In this document: one piece after another, positions 7,442 through 17,509 of the stretch | Layout: the number at the start of each line of letters is the position of its first letter | Position numbering within the stretch: the stretch's first letter is position 1 | Program-made: the position numbers and the translations under genes | Notes under the pieces: generated by a model | What the model was told of the DNA's origin: nothing | Databases searched by the model: none | The model's input: only the letters and a program-made list of their open reading frames with translations | Assembly: GCA_031553235.1 (NCBI GenBank) | Contig: JAVBLS010000006.1 | Span: 30,632 to 94,631, forward strand | Source of the DNA: Frigididesulfovibrio sp031553235 | GTDB lineage: Bacteria; Desulfobacterota; Desulfovibrionia; Desulfovibrionales; Desulfovibrionaceae | Direction: 5' to 3' | Length of the DNA: 64,000 nt

Positions 7442-8218
7442 CTAGAACAGGGTGAAGCCGTACTTGGCAAACACAGCCTTGACTTCCGAAGTCTTCAGGA
7501 AAGCCAGAAAGCGCTCGCCCCCGGCCTTGTCCGCCGTGGACGTGAGCCCGGCCGGGTAGATGATCGGCGCGTGCGAATCGGCAGGGAAGGTTCCGGCCGC
7601 GCGAACCTTTTCGGTCACGGCCGCATCCGTGGCATAGACGACGCCCAGCGGCGACTCGCTGCGTTCCACCAGCACCAGGGCCGCGCGCACGTCCTTCATG
7701 GGCGCCAAGCGATCCTTGACCGCGTCCCAGGCGCCGAGATCCTTCAAGGCTTCCTCGGCATAGATCCCGGCGGGCACGTGGGCCGGGTCGCCCACGGACA
7801 GGCGGCCGTCCTTGCCCAGAGCGGCCAGAATGGCTTCCTTGGTCGGAGCCACTTCCTTCAGGGGCGAATCGGCCGGCACCACAAACACCAAAGTGTTGCG
7901 CAGCAGGTTTGCGCGCGTGCCGGGCATGACCAGATTTTTCTTTTCCAGGTAATCCATCCACTCTTCGTTGGCGGAGAGGAACACATCGGCCGGGGCGCCG
8001 CTTTCAATCTGCCGGGCCAGGGTGGACGAGGAGGCAAAGGAGAAGACCACCTTGCCGTTGCCCTTTTCCTCGTAAATCTTGCCGATGTCCGTCAGGGCGT
8101 TGGTCAACGAAGCGGCGGCGAACACCGTGACCTCTTTGTCGGCCGCGTGGGCGGGGGCGGGAGTGGCCCCCGGGACAAGGACGGACAGCAGGGCAAAAAG
8201 CATGCAGGATCTGACCAT
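7442..8218 (-). CDS. modA: Molybdate-binding periplasmic protein
   Basis: A 258-residue secreted binding protein. Residues 1-25 are a signal peptide ending AHA-AD. The mature start EVTVFAAASLTNAL is the ModA hallmark, and SFASSSTLARQIESGAPADVF gives the oxyanion-binding serines. It captures molybdate or tungstate in the periplasm for ModBC, feeding molybdopterin or tungstopterin enzymes such as formate dehydrogenases. ATG 8218 has AGGTGG 5 bases upstream and begins the signal peptide; upstream frame extension is not hydrophobic. It is the first gene of the minus-strand mod operon, divergent from an XRE-PBP regulator. Confidence 0.93.
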   Translation of the reverse strand: MVRSCMLFALLSVLVPGATPAPAHAADKEVTVFAAASLTNALTDIGKIYEEKGNGKVVFSFASSSTLARQIESGAPADVFLSANEEWMDYLEKKNLVMPGTRANLLRNTLVFVVPADSPLKEVAPTKEAILAALGKDGRLSVGDPAHVPAGIYAEEALKDLGAWDAVKDRLAPMKDVRAALVLVERSESPLGVVYATDAAVTEKVRAAGTFPADSHAPIIYPAGLTSTADKAGGERFLAFLKTSEVKAVFAKYGFTLF

Positions 8219-8234
8219 GATACCACCTGGAATA

Positions 8235-8277
8235 ATTGTATGTCGTGTTACAGAGTATTTTGACGTATATACACGTC
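8235..8277 (-). promoter_or_regulatory. Candidate mod promoter with operator-like palindrome
   Basis: On the minus strand TACAAT (8235-8240) can serve as the -10 of modA; no good -35 is present. At 8262-8277 there is GACGT-N6-ACGTC, an inverted repeat that would overlap the missing -35 region. This is a reasonable site for the divergently encoded XRE-PBP regulator, but it is inference only. Confidence 0.4.
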
Positions 8278-8355
8278 GTTGCCTCGACAAATGGCACACG
8301 GCCGGTTACATGTCAAGAAAGGGGGGACTGGCGGGGCAAACTGCCCCCACTCCCG

Positions 8356-8377
8356 GGTAATTCAACCGGTAATTCAA
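8356..8377 (+). promoter_or_regulatory. Direct repeat upstream of the mod regulator gene
   Basis: GGTAATTCAA occurs twice, at 8356-8365 and 8368-8377, with a 12-base period close to one helical turn. It sits about 24 bases before the regulator start and may be a binding site for autoregulation. Confidence 0.35.
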
Positions 8378-8400
8378 ATTGATCATGACCGGAAAAATTT

Positions 8401-9516
8401 ATGATGCGGAACGACAGCGGCATTGAATGCCGGCTCTGGCTCTACCGGCGCGAACGCGGCTGGACCCAGCAGGATCTGGCCGAGCGCCTCGGCGTGGGCC
8501 GGCAGTTCGTGCACGAGATGGAAAGCAACCGGCGCCTGCCCAATACGGCCTTGGCCCTGCGTTTGGCCCGGATCTTCGGCTGCGCGGTGGAAGAGATTTT
8601 TGTGGATCGCGGCCCTGACCGTCTGGACAGAGTACATCTGTTGCCGTCGGCCGCGGCCGTCCCGGGTCTGCCCTCCCGCCTGGGCCTGGCCCGGGTGCGC
8701 GAACGCCTGGTGGGCATCCCTCTGTCCGGCGCGGGCGCGCTCCAGACGGTCATCCCCGAGGCCGACGCCCTGCCCGGCCCCGACGGCCTGCGTCTGCTGG
8801 TGCCCCAAGCCGAACTGGATCACAGGGCGATCCTCATGGGTTGCGACCCGGCCTTTGATCTTTTACGCGCCCACGCCGCCCGTCGGGCTCCCAAGCTGCG
8901 CGCCCACGTGGTTTTCGGCTCCAGCCGCGCCTCCCTGGCCGCCCTTGGCTCGGGCGCCGTGCACCTGGCCGGGATCCATTTCTCCATCCCCGGCGCCGAA
9001 GAAGCCAACGTAAAGGCCGTGCGCGAGGCCCTGCCCCATACCCCGTCCCTGGTACTCGGCTTTTCCCTTCTTGAAGAAGGCCTGATGGTTGCGCCGGGCA
9101 ACCCCCTGGCCCTGACCGGGGCAGGTTGCCTCGCCCGCCCCGGGGTACGCCACGTCAACCGCGAGTCGGGCGCGGCCCTGCGCTCCCTGCTCCACAAGGC
9201 CTTTGTCCAGGCGGGCCTGGCCACAACCCCCGCCCCGGACCGCATCGTCTATTCCCATGTCGAAGGCGCGGCCCACGTGGCCTGCGGCGCCACCGACGCC
9301 GCTCCGGGCCTGCGCCTGGTGGCCGAAGCTTTCGGCCTGGCCTTCGTGCCCCTGGCCGTGACCCGTTGCGACCTGGTGGTGCCCGCTGATTTGCGCGAAC
9401 ACCCCGGAGTCGCCGCCCTGCTCGATACCCTGCAGTCCGCCGACCTGCGCCGCGAAATCGACTCCCTGCCGGGCTACGACGCCGCCCTCACCGGCTCGGT
9501 CATTGCCGCTCCGTAA
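8401..9516 (+). CDS. XRE-type regulator fused to a periplasmic-binding-like sensor domain
   Basis: A 371-residue protein. Residues 8-60 form a helix-turn-helix of the XRE/Cro class (WTQQDLAERLGVGRQFVHEMES, then NTALALRLARIFG). From about residue 120 it carries a PBP_like domain as found in molybdate-linked regulators (VVFGSSRASLAAL, LVLGFSLLEEGLMVAPGNP, AFGLAFVPLAVTRCDLVVP). It probably senses molybdate or a cofactor intermediate and controls the divergent modABC operon. Start ATG 8401 or 8404; the ribosome site is weak (GGAAAA). Two operator-like sequences lie in the intergenic region. The identity of the effector is inferred from context. Confidence 0.85.
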   Translation: MMRNDSGIECRLWLYRRERGWTQQDLAERLGVGRQFVHEMESNRRLPNTALALRLARIFGCAVEEIFVDRGPDRLDRVHLLPSAAAVPGLPSRLGLARVRERLVGIPLSGAGALQTVIPEADALPGPDGLRLLVPQAELDHRAILMGCDPAFDLLRAHAARRAPKLRAHVVFGSSRASLAALGSGAVHLAGIHFSIPGAEEANVKAVREALPHTPSLVLGFSLLEEGLMVAPGNPLALTGAGCLARPGVRHVNRESGAALRSLLHKAFVQAGLATTPAPDRIVYSHVEGAAHVACGATDAAPGLRLVAEAFGLAFVPLAVTRCDLVVPADLREHPGVAALLDTLQSADLRREIDSLPGYDAALTGSVIAAP

Positions 9517-9597
9517 TCGTTGCGGGTGGAGGGGATTTGGCGTATGAGGTGAAGGCCGAATTGACCGGCGCGATCCTTACATCCTGTGGGAGAACCC

Positions 9598-10206
9598 ATG
9601 TCGTTTTTGAAGAGCAGCACCAGCTTTACGCGCTTCCGCATCAGCGACCCCGTGCCCGCCCAGCTCTGGGGCGAGGTGGTGGAACGGTTGCGCAAAAACA
9701 GCTTTATCGACATCGACGAGTTGCCGGAGTTGCGCAGCTTCGGCTGGGTGAGCTTTGAAGACATGCTCAACCCGGCCTTTAACGAGAACCCGGTGGAAAA
9801 GGGGCATTTTCTGGCCTTCAGCCTGCGCCTGGACACCCGGCGCGTGCCCCCGGCCGTGCTGAAAAAGCACCTGTCTCTGGCTGTGCGCAAAGAAGAGGCC
9901 CTGGCCCGCGAGCAGGGGCGCAAGTTTGTCTCGCGCGAACGCAAAAAAGAGCTCAGAGAGTTGGTGGAGTTGCAGCTGAACAAGCGCTTCCTGCCCATCC
10001 CCGCGGAATTCCAGGTGGTCTGGAACACCGGCACGGGCATGGTCTACTTCACCTCCACCCAACAGAAGATGTTGGACATGTTCCAGGATCTCTTCACCCG
10101 TACCTTTGAGCTGCACCTGGAGCCATACACCCCGTACGAAGCCGCCGCGCGCATCCTGGGCGACGCCGCGCGCCTGGATTCCCTCGAACCCACCAATTTC
10201 GCCTGA
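9598..10206 (+). CDS. rdgC: RdgC-like recombination-associated protein, N-terminal part
   Basis: A 202-residue protein resembling the first two-thirds of RdgC: SFGWVSFEDML, then KKHLSLAVRKEEALAREQGRK and a basic helical stretch ERKKELRELVELQLNKRFLPI. E. coli RdgC is about 300 residues and forms a ring-shaped dimer on DNA that limits RecA action. This one stops early, and the following gene resembles the missing C-terminal part. ATG 9598 has GGGAG at 6 bases. It sits 8 bases from the next gene, so the two are translated together. Confidence 0.75.
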   Translation: MSFLKSSTSFTRFRISDPVPAQLWGEVVERLRKNSFIDIDELPELRSFGWVSFEDMLNPAFNENPVEKGHFLAFSLRLDTRRVPPAVLKKHLSLAVRKEEALAREQGRKFVSRERKKELRELVELQLNKRFLPIPAEFQVVWNTGTGMVYFTSTQQKMLDMFQDLFTRTFELHLEPYTPYEAAARILGDAARLDSLEPTNFA

Positions 10207-10214
10207 GGCCGTTC

Positions 10215-10733
10215 ATGAGCGACACTCCCTATCTCGGCCAGACCACCGATCTCATTCTGGGGCAGGAATTCCTCACCTGGCTCTGGTACAAAAGCGCCGT
10301 GGGCGGCATCTTCAATGACCCCACCGGCCGGCCCTTCACCGTGTCCATGGAGCAGCGCATCGTGGTTCAGGGCGGCGAAGGCGACCACGTGGAAACGGCC
10401 TCGGTTTCCGGGCCGGATTCCGAACTGCGCGAGGCCCGCATGGGCCTGACCACGGGCAAGAAAGTCACCCGCGCCCTGCTCCGCCTGGAGCGCGACCCCG
10501 AAGAGTGGCGGGTCACCCTCAAAGCTGCGGACTTCTCCCTGGGCTCCTTGAAGACCCCGAAGATCGAGAAGTCCGACGACGACGACCCGGACGCCCTGTT
10601 TCTGGAAAAAATCCACCTGATCGAATCCTGCCTGGAACTGCTGGATACGCTCTACAAGGTGTTTCTGGGCATTCGCCTGTCCTCGGCCTGGAAGGACGAG
10701 ACGGCCCGGATCAAAGACTGGACCCTGGCCTGA
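10215..10733 (+). CDS. Probable RdgC C-terminal part encoded separately
   Basis: A 172-residue protein, acidic, with no membrane segment. The pattern GKKVTRALLRLERD, SLGSLKTPKI, DDDDPDALFLEK and a final leucine-rich helix LELLDTLYKVFLG resembles in order the last third of E. coli RdgC (GKVVTKLALDW, SLKRLKF, DFAQRFDADF, ALIQNLIEGLG). The alignment is by eye. With the preceding gene it would give a two-subunit RdgC. If the resemblance is chance, it is a hypothetical partner of RdgC. ATG 10215 lies 8 bases after the upstream stop. Confidence 0.6.
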   Translation: MSDTPYLGQTTDLILGQEFLTWLWYKSAVGGIFNDPTGRPFTVSMEQRIVVQGGEGDHVETASVSGPDSELREARMGLTTGKKVTRALLRLERDPEEWRVTLKAADFSLGSLKTPKIEKSDDDDPDALFLEKIHLIESCLELLDTLYKVFLGIRLSSAWKDETARIKDWTLA

Positions 10734-10776
10734 TCGCCATGCCCGCCGCAACCGTCCGCACCCCGGCCTGATCGAC

Positions 10777-11781
10777 ATGAGCGACGCCCGCCTGCCGCAA
10801 CTCGCCAAAACCCTGCTGCGCAAGTCGGTCTGGCTGCTGGTGGTCTTTCTCGGCATCACCTTGATGAGCTTTTTCGTCATCCATCTGGCGCCGGGCTCGC
10901 CCACGGATCTGGAAACCACCATGAATCCCCTGGCCGATTCCGACGCCAGAGATCGCTTGAACGCCATCTACGGCCTAGACAAGCCCCTGCACGAGCAATA
11001 CGTGCTCTGGCTCAAGCGTGTGGCCGTGCTCGACTTCGGCAACTCCATGAGCAGCGACCCGCGCCCGGTCATCGACAAGATCGGCGAGGCCCTGCCCCTG
11101 ACCCTCTGCCTCAACGCCGCCACCCTGCTGTTCACCCTGATCATCGCCGTTCCCCTCGGCGTGGCCGGGGCAGGCCGGCGCGGCGGCCTGTTTGACCGCA
11201 TCACCACGGTGTTGGTCTTTCTCGGCTTTTCCATGCCGACCTTCTGGCTGGCCCTGCTGCTGATGATGTTCTTTGCCGTGGATCTCGGCTGGCTGCCGCT
11301 TTCCGGCCTGCGTTCCCTGGATTTCGATTCCCTCCCGGTCTGGGGCCGGACCCTGGACCTGCTGCGCCACCTGGCCCTGCCCCTGTTTGTCACCATCTTC
11401 ACCGGTCTGGCCGGCATGTCGCGCTTCATGCGCGCCTCGGTCATCGAGGCCCTGCGCAGCGACTACATCACCGCGGCCCGGGCCAAAGGCCTTTCCGAGC
11501 ATGCCGTGCTCTACCGCCACGCCCTGCGCAACGCGCTGCTGCCGGTGATCACCATTCTCGGCCTGTCCGTGCCCGGCCTGATCGGCGGCAGCGTGATCAT
11601 CGAATCGATCTTTGCCCTGCCCGGCATGGGGCAACTCTTTTACAAGGCGGTCATGGCCCGCGACTACCCGCTGATCATGGGCAACCTGGTCATCGGCGCC
11701 GTGCTGACCCTGGCCGGGAACCTGCTGGCCGACCTCTGCTACGGCTTGGCCGACCCGCGCATCCGCACCGGCGGGACGTGA
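10777..11781 (+). CDS. Dipeptide/oligopeptide-type ABC permease (DppB-like)
   Basis: A 334-residue permease with six predicted transmembrane segments. It shows FFVIHLAPGSPTD near the N-terminus, the cytoplasmic loop YITAARAKGLSEHAVLYRHALRNALLPV and VIESIFALPGMGQLFYKAVMARDYP, all standard for the DppB/OppB/NikB family. It would form a heterodimeric channel with the next gene product for peptides, nickel or a similar ligand. No binding protein or ATPase lies next to the pair in the window. ATG 10777 has no clear ribosome site. Confidence 0.88.
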   Translation: MSDARLPQLAKTLLRKSVWLLVVFLGITLMSFFVIHLAPGSPTDLETTMNPLADSDARDRLNAIYGLDKPLHEQYVLWLKRVAVLDFGNSMSSDPRPVIDKIGEALPLTLCLNAATLLFTLIIAVPLGVAGAGRRGGLFDRITTVLVFLGFSMPTFWLALLLMMFFAVDLGWLPLSGLRSLDFDSLPVWGRTLDLLRHLALPLFVTIFTGLAGMSRFMRASVIEALRSDYITAARAKGLSEHAVLYRHALRNALLPVITILGLSVPGLIGGSVIIESIFALPGMGQLFYKAVMARDYPLIMGNLVIGAVLTLAGNLLADLCYGLADPRIRTGGT

Positions 11782-11794
11782 TCCAAGGAGGGAC

Positions 11795-12643
11795 ATGGCG
11801 TCCACAGGAAAAAGCTTCTTTCGGGCGATGCGACGCAACGGCCTGCTGCGGACCGGTTTCGGCATCACGGTGTTGATGTTTCTCCTGGCCCTGGCCGCGC
11901 CGTGGCTCAGTCCGTTTCCGCCCAGGGAGCTGAACCTGGACGCCATTTTGTGGTCGCCCTCATGGATACATCCTTTCGGCACCGACGACCTCGGCCGTGA
12001 CGTGTTCTCGCGCATGCTTTACGGGGCGCAGGTCTCGCTCTGGGTAGGCTTTGTGGCCGTGGGCATTTCGGTCTGCGTCGGCACGCTGCTCGGGCTGGTG
12101 GCGGGCTGGTTTCGGGGCTGGGTGGACGAGTGCGTCATGCGCTTCGTGGACATCATGCTCTGCTTCCCGTCCTTTTTCCTGATCCTGGCGGTCATCGCTT
12201 TTCTCGGGCCGAGTCTGCTGAACATCATGGTGGTCATCGGCCTGACCTCCTGGCCGGGCACGGCCCGGCTGGTGCGGGCCGAGACCCTTTCGCTGCGCGA
12301 GCGGGCCTATGTGGACGCGGCCCGGCTGGCCGGGGCGGGCACCTGGCGCATTCTCTTCCGGCACATCCTGCCCGGCGCCCTGCCGCCCATCCAGGTCACG
12401 GCCACCCTGGGCATCGCCGGGGCCATTCTGGTGGAATCGGCCCTGTCCTTTCTGGGCATCGGCATCCAATACCCCATGCCGAGTTGGGGCAACATCCTCA
12501 TGCAGGGCAAAGACAACCTGGAGTCGGGCTGGTGGCTCTCGGTCTTCCCCGGTCTGGCCATTCTGATCACCGCGCTCGGCTACAACCTTTTGGGCGAAGG
12601 CCTGCGCGACCTGATCGACTCCCGGCCGGATCTCTCGCGCTGA
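11795..12643 (+). CDS. Dipeptide/oligopeptide-type ABC permease (DppC-like)
   Basis: A 282-residue partner permease. HPFGTDDLGRDVFSRMLYGAQVSL is the DppC-family signature, and VRAETLSLRERAYVDAARLAGAG forms the coupling loop; VESALSFLGIGIQYPMPSWG is typical of the C-terminal half. A strong AAGGAGG ribosome site precedes ATG 11795, 13 bases after the DppB-like gene. The ligand is unknown and ATPases must be supplied from elsewhere. No terminator facing this gene is evident before the aroA terminator hairpin at 12701. Confidence 0.88.
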   Translation: MASTGKSFFRAMRRNGLLRTGFGITVLMFLLALAAPWLSPFPPRELNLDAILWSPSWIHPFGTDDLGRDVFSRMLYGAQVSLWVGFVAVGISVCVGTLLGLVAGWFRGWVDECVMRFVDIMLCFPSFFLILAVIAFLGPSLLNIMVVIGLTSWPGTARLVRAETLSLRERAYVDAARLAGAGTWRILFRHILPGALPPIQVTATLGIAGAILVESALSFLGIGIQYPMPSWGNILMQGKDNLESGWWLSVFPGLAILITALGYNLLGEGLRDLIDSRPDLSR

Positions 12644-12695
12644 ACCAACAGCAGCAAGCCTCCCGGCAGGAATCCCCGCGCTGAACCGGCAAGTT

Positions 12696-12733
12696 CAAAA
12701 ACAACGCCTCCGGCAGCAGGCCGGAGGCGTTGT
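12696..12733 (-). terminator. Terminator of aroA
   Basis: A 13-bp perfect stem ACAACGCCTCCGG (12701-12713) with 12721-12733 and a 7-base loop. On the minus strand it is followed by TTTTGAAC. It may also stop the converging permease transcript, although the plus-strand side has no T-run. Confidence 0.8.
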
Positions 12734-12755
12734 CGTGTACGCGTAATGCAGACGC

Positions 12756-14108
12756 TCATCCCCGCAGCAGCGCCCACTTTTCCCAGAAATCCGGGAACGA
12801 CTTGGAAACGCAGCCGGGGTTGTCCACAGCCACGGCAAAGCCTTGGCCGTGGCTGCCCGGCAGGCCGAGCAGGTTCACGCTCATGGCCATGCGGTGGTCG
12901 TCGTGGCTGAGGAAAACCATGCCCGCCTCAGGTGCTTTGGGGCCGCCCGGCGCGGGCTCGATGCGCAGGCCATCTTCCAAAATGTCCACCCGGCAGCCCA
13001 CCTTGGCCAGTTCCCCGGCCGGGGCGCCCAGACGGTCGCTTTCCTTGATGCGCAGGTGGGCCACGTTGCGGATTTCGGTCACGCCCTCGGCGTGGGCAGC
13101 CACGGCCGCCACCGTGGGCACGAGATCCGGGCAGTCGCCCATGTCCAGGCTGCGGCCGCGCAAGGGGCCAGGCGAAACCGTCACGCCCGCCGCATCCGCT
13201 TCGACCTTGGCGCCCATGCCTTCCAGAATACCCAGCAGGGCCGCGTCGCCCTGCAACGAGCGGGCGTTCAGGCCTTCCACCCGCACCGGACGCGGGCCGA
13301 TGGCCCCGGCTGCCAGAAAATACGAAGCCCCGCTCCAGTCGGCCTCGACCGCATAGCGGCCTGGCCGGAAAGCACCCGGCTCCACCCGAAAACGCACCCG
13401 GCCGGGCACGCCGTGGCGCACCTTGCGCCAGGGGCGGGGAGCCCAGGCGATCCCGTCGCTCTCCTCCACGGCAAAGGCGATGCCGAAGCGCTCCAGGGTA
13501 TCCAGGGTCAGGCCGACGTAAGACCAGGAAACGGCCTTTTGCCCGCCCAGACGGATCTGCAGCCCCTGGCCCAGGGGCGCGGCCAACAGCAGGCCGGAAA
13601 GATACTGGCTGGACTCGTCGCAGCCGATGGCCGCCTCGGCGCCCGGCAGCTTTGACGCATCCAGGCCGTGGGACTGCAGCACCAGGGGCGGCATGCCCGC
13701 TTTGCCCTCAAAGCGGATGCCGGCGCCCAGTTGCTCCAGCACGCCGGTTAGTTCTCCCACCGGGCGCTCGTGCATCCGGCCCGCGCCGTGGAAGCGGAAC
13801 GCCCCTTGCCCGGCCGCGATCACCCCGATCAGCAGCCGGCAGGTGGTGCCCGATTCACCCACAAAGCAGGACAACGGCGTTTCAAAATCGTGGGCGATGC
13901 GTCCGTCAAGGCCGCGCACCCGAAAGGCGCCCGGCCCCAGGCGCTTGAAGCCCGCACCCAGAGCCTGCAGAATCTCCCGCGTCCGGGTGGTGTCGTCGCT
14001 TTCCAGCAGCCCGGAAAGTTCCGATTCGCCGCCGGCCAGGGCGGCCGCAATCAGGACCCGGTGCGAGAGCGATTTGGACCCCGCCACCGTCACAACAACA
14101 GGTTTCAT
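12756..14108 (-). CDS. aroA: 3-phosphoshikimate 1-carboxyvinyltransferase (EPSP synthase)
   Basis: A 450-residue enzyme of the sixth shikimate step: shikimate-3-phosphate plus PEP gives EPSP. GSKSLSHRVLIAAALAGGESEL at the N-terminus carries the substrate-binding Lys/Ser, CFVGESGTTCRLL is the LNAGTA-equivalent loop (variant), and RIKESDRLGAPAGEL plus SHDDHRMAMSVNLLG complete the active site. The length is normal. GAGG lies 7 bases before ATG 14108. tRNA-His lies upstream on the same strand with its own terminator between, so aroA is probably transcribed separately. Confidence 0.95.
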   Translation of the reverse strand: MKPVVVTVAGSKSLSHRVLIAAALAGGESELSGLLESDDTTRTREILQALGAGFKRLGPGAFRVRGLDGRIAHDFETPLSCFVGESGTTCRLLIGVIAAGQGAFRFHGAGRMHERPVGELTGVLEQLGAGIRFEGKAGMPPLVLQSHGLDASKLPGAEAAIGCDESSQYLSGLLLAAPLGQGLQIRLGGQKAVSWSYVGLTLDTLERFGIAFAVEESDGIAWAPRPWRKVRHGVPGRVRFRVEPGAFRPGRYAVEADWSGASYFLAAGAIGPRPVRVEGLNARSLQGDAALLGILEGMGAKVEADAAGVTVSPGPLRGRSLDMGDCPDLVPTVAAVAAHAEGVTEIRNVAHLRIKESDRLGAPAGELAKVGCRVDILEDGLRIEPAPGGPKAPEAGMVFLSHDDHRMAMSVNLLGLPGSHGQGFAVAVDNPGCVSKSFPDFWEKWALLRG

Positions 14109-14151
14109 AAGCCGACCTCTGTCTCGTTGTTGGGGCTCCGCCCCACACGGA

Positions 14152-14182
14152 AAAACCCGTAAGGCCTGGCCCTACGGGTTTT
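14152..14182 (-). terminator. Terminator downstream of tRNA-His
   Basis: AAAACCCGTA (14152-14161) pairs with TACGGGTTTT (14173-14182). T-rich sequence follows on both strands. It lies 12 bases beyond the tRNA 3' end. Confidence 0.8.
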
Positions 14183-14193
14183 CTGATTTGCTT

Positions 14194-14269
14194 GGGGCGA
14201 ATGATGGGGGTTGAACCCACGACCCCCTGGGCCACAACCAGGTGCTCTGCCAACTGAGCTACATCCGCC
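14194..14269 (-). tRNA. tRNA-His (GTG)
   Basis: The cloverleaf is complete. The acceptor GCGGATG pairs with CATTCGC and there is an extra 5' G (position -1) opposite the C discriminator, the His identity element. The anticodon loop TTGTGGC gives GTG. The T-arm has GGTTCAA and CCA is encoded at the 3' end. Confidence 0.96.
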
Positions 14270-14281
14270 GCAAGAGCAATG

Positions 14282-14310
14282 CATTTACACGCGTTGCGTA
14301 GCCGGGTCAA
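14282..14310 (-). promoter_or_regulatory. Sigma70 promoter of tRNA-His
   Basis: On the minus strand TTGACC and TAAATG are separated by 17 bases. Predicted initiation falls a few bases upstream of the mature tRNA 5' end. Confidence 0.65.
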
Positions 14311-14323
14311 GTGTTTTTCAGTC

Positions 14324-14451
14324 GGTAGCGGGGCCGGCATGGCGTGATGCTTCGTCGGGCGTCGTTTTTTGCTCCTGGTCAGGGCCAAAAGAGCCCAGCC
14401 CAATCGTAAAAACTCGACCTCCTCGCCTGACCCCATGCCGGCCCCGCTACC
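14324..14451. repeat. Long inverted repeat, 19-bp perfect arms
   Basis: GGTAGCGGGGCCGGCATGG at 14324-14342 is the exact reverse complement of 14433-14451. A further GGTCAGG/CCTGACC pair lies inside (about 14378-14384 with 14426-14432). The 90-base interior has no gene. It sits between the tRNA-His promoter and the 3' end of the helicase gene. It could be a mobile-element remnant or a convergence barrier; I found no second copy in the window. Confidence 0.65.
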
Positions 14452-14476
14452 GTGGTACCCACACTTGGGGAGAGCG

Positions 14477-16198
<1,722 letters not shown>

Positions 16199-16225
16199 GA
16201 AACTCTCTTGAAGGTTGAATGGTTG

Positions 16226-16921
16226 TTACAAGGTGACGGTTTCGCCGGGCTTCATGGCGATGCCTCGGCAATTGGGCGCGCGTTCGGCGAGCTCGCGCAA
16301 AAAGGCATCCGGCGACTGCTCCAGGCCGGGGAAGGTGCCCCAGTGCATGGGCACGGCCGCCTTGGCCTTGAGCATCTTGGCCGCCAGGGCGGCTTGGCGC
16401 GGGTCCATGGTGAAAACGCCGCCGGCGGGCAAAAGGGCCAGGTCGATGTCGTAGAGTTCACCCCAGACGGCCATATTGGCGAAAATGCCCGTATCGCCGG
16501 CATGGTACACGGTGAAGCCGTCCGGAAAAGTGATGATGAAGCCCGTGGGCGCGCCGCCCTCGGTGGTGTGGAAGGCCTCGGTCATGGTGACCTTCACCCC
16601 GCCCTTGACCTCGATGGTGCCGCCGATGTTGAAGCCGATGCCGTTGATGATCTGAACTTTAGGCACGCCGCTCTTTTCCAGAATATCGGCCGCGCCGACC
16701 ACGGCGCCGAGCATGGCCCCGGTTTTGCGGCAGATGTCCACGGCGTCGCCGGCGTGATCGGCATGCAGGTGGCTGACCAGGACCACGTCGGGCGGGCTGA
16801 TGACGTTCCAGGTGGTCACGGCCACGGGATTGGCCATGAAGAAGGGATCGATGATGATGTTGCAGGCCGGGTGGACCAGCTGAAAGTTGGCGTGCCCGTG
16901 CCAGGTAAGGGCTATGCTCAT
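16226..16921 (-). CDS. UPF0173 metal-dependent hydrolase (metallo-beta-lactamase fold)
   Basis: A 231-residue cytoplasmic hydrolase. The metal motif HLHADHAGD is near residue 57, followed by FHTTEGGAPTGFII, HAGDTGIFANM and a late MHWGTFPGLEQSP, all features of the UPF0173 group. The substrate is unknown. ATG 16921 is chosen because AGGAGG lies 5 bases upstream; the longer frame to 17047 adds a basic, non-conserved extension. It is the first gene of a two-gene unit with the helicase. Confidence 0.9.
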   Translation of the reverse strand: MSIALTWHGHANFQLVHPACNIIIDPFFMANPVAVTTWNVISPPDVVLVSHLHADHAGDAVDICRKTGAMLGAVVGAADILEKSGVPKVQIINGIGFNIGGTIEVKGGVKVTMTEAFHTTEGGAPTGFIITFPDGFTVYHAGDTGIFANMAVWGELYDIDLALLPAGGVFTMDPRQAALAAKMLKAKAAVPMHWGTFPGLEQSPDAFLRELAERAPNCRGIAMKPGETVTL

Positions 16922-17056
16922 CTGAACCTCCTGGGTGGATGCTTTGCGGGCGGCCGCCGCCATAATGCCTGCAATAAGTTTTGCCGGAAAAAAGAGGAGC
17001 GCCGGTGCGCCCGAAGGCGGCGGAACGACGTTTTTCGTCCGAGGCAAAAGATAATC

Positions 17057-17086
17057 TTGACAGCCTGCCGATGCAAGGACTATTAA
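17057..17086 (+). promoter_or_regulatory. Sigma70 promoter of tRNA-Arg
   Basis: TTGACA (17057-17062) and TATTAA (17081-17086) are separated by 18 bases, near consensus. Initiation would be near 17093, giving about 64 bases of leader before the tRNA. Confidence 0.65.
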
Positions 17087-17156
17087 TCGCAGTTCCCACG
17101 ATGTGAACGATTGCTTGGGCTACAGCCCGCGGTTCACCTTGTGCGGCCGGCCTTGC

Positions 17157-17233
<77 letters not shown>

Positions 17234-17246
17234 CAAGACAAAAATG

Positions 17247-17280
17247 AAGGACTTACGATGCAAATCGCGAGTCCTTTTTT
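17247..17280 (+). terminator. Terminator of tRNA-Arg
   Basis: AAGGACT (17247-17253) pairs with AGTCCTT (17270-17276) and is followed by TTTT. The rest of the gap up to 17509 shows no gene. Confidence 0.75.
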
Positions 17281-17509
17281 GCGTACCGTCTCTCCTGACG
17301 GCCTGTGACGCAGGCAAAATATATCCGATTCGTACCAAAGCTTTCACCGAGCCACAGCGGCAATTCCCAATTGCTTATATCCATTGCCTCCTCCCTGATT
17401 GCCGGTGGCGTCTTGTTTATATCGACAGAAACACAAAGCGGTTCCCCCCATCCGCCCGCGACTCAATGCCGCCCCTTACGCTCGCTCGTATTTTGCGTTA
17501 GACACCTTT

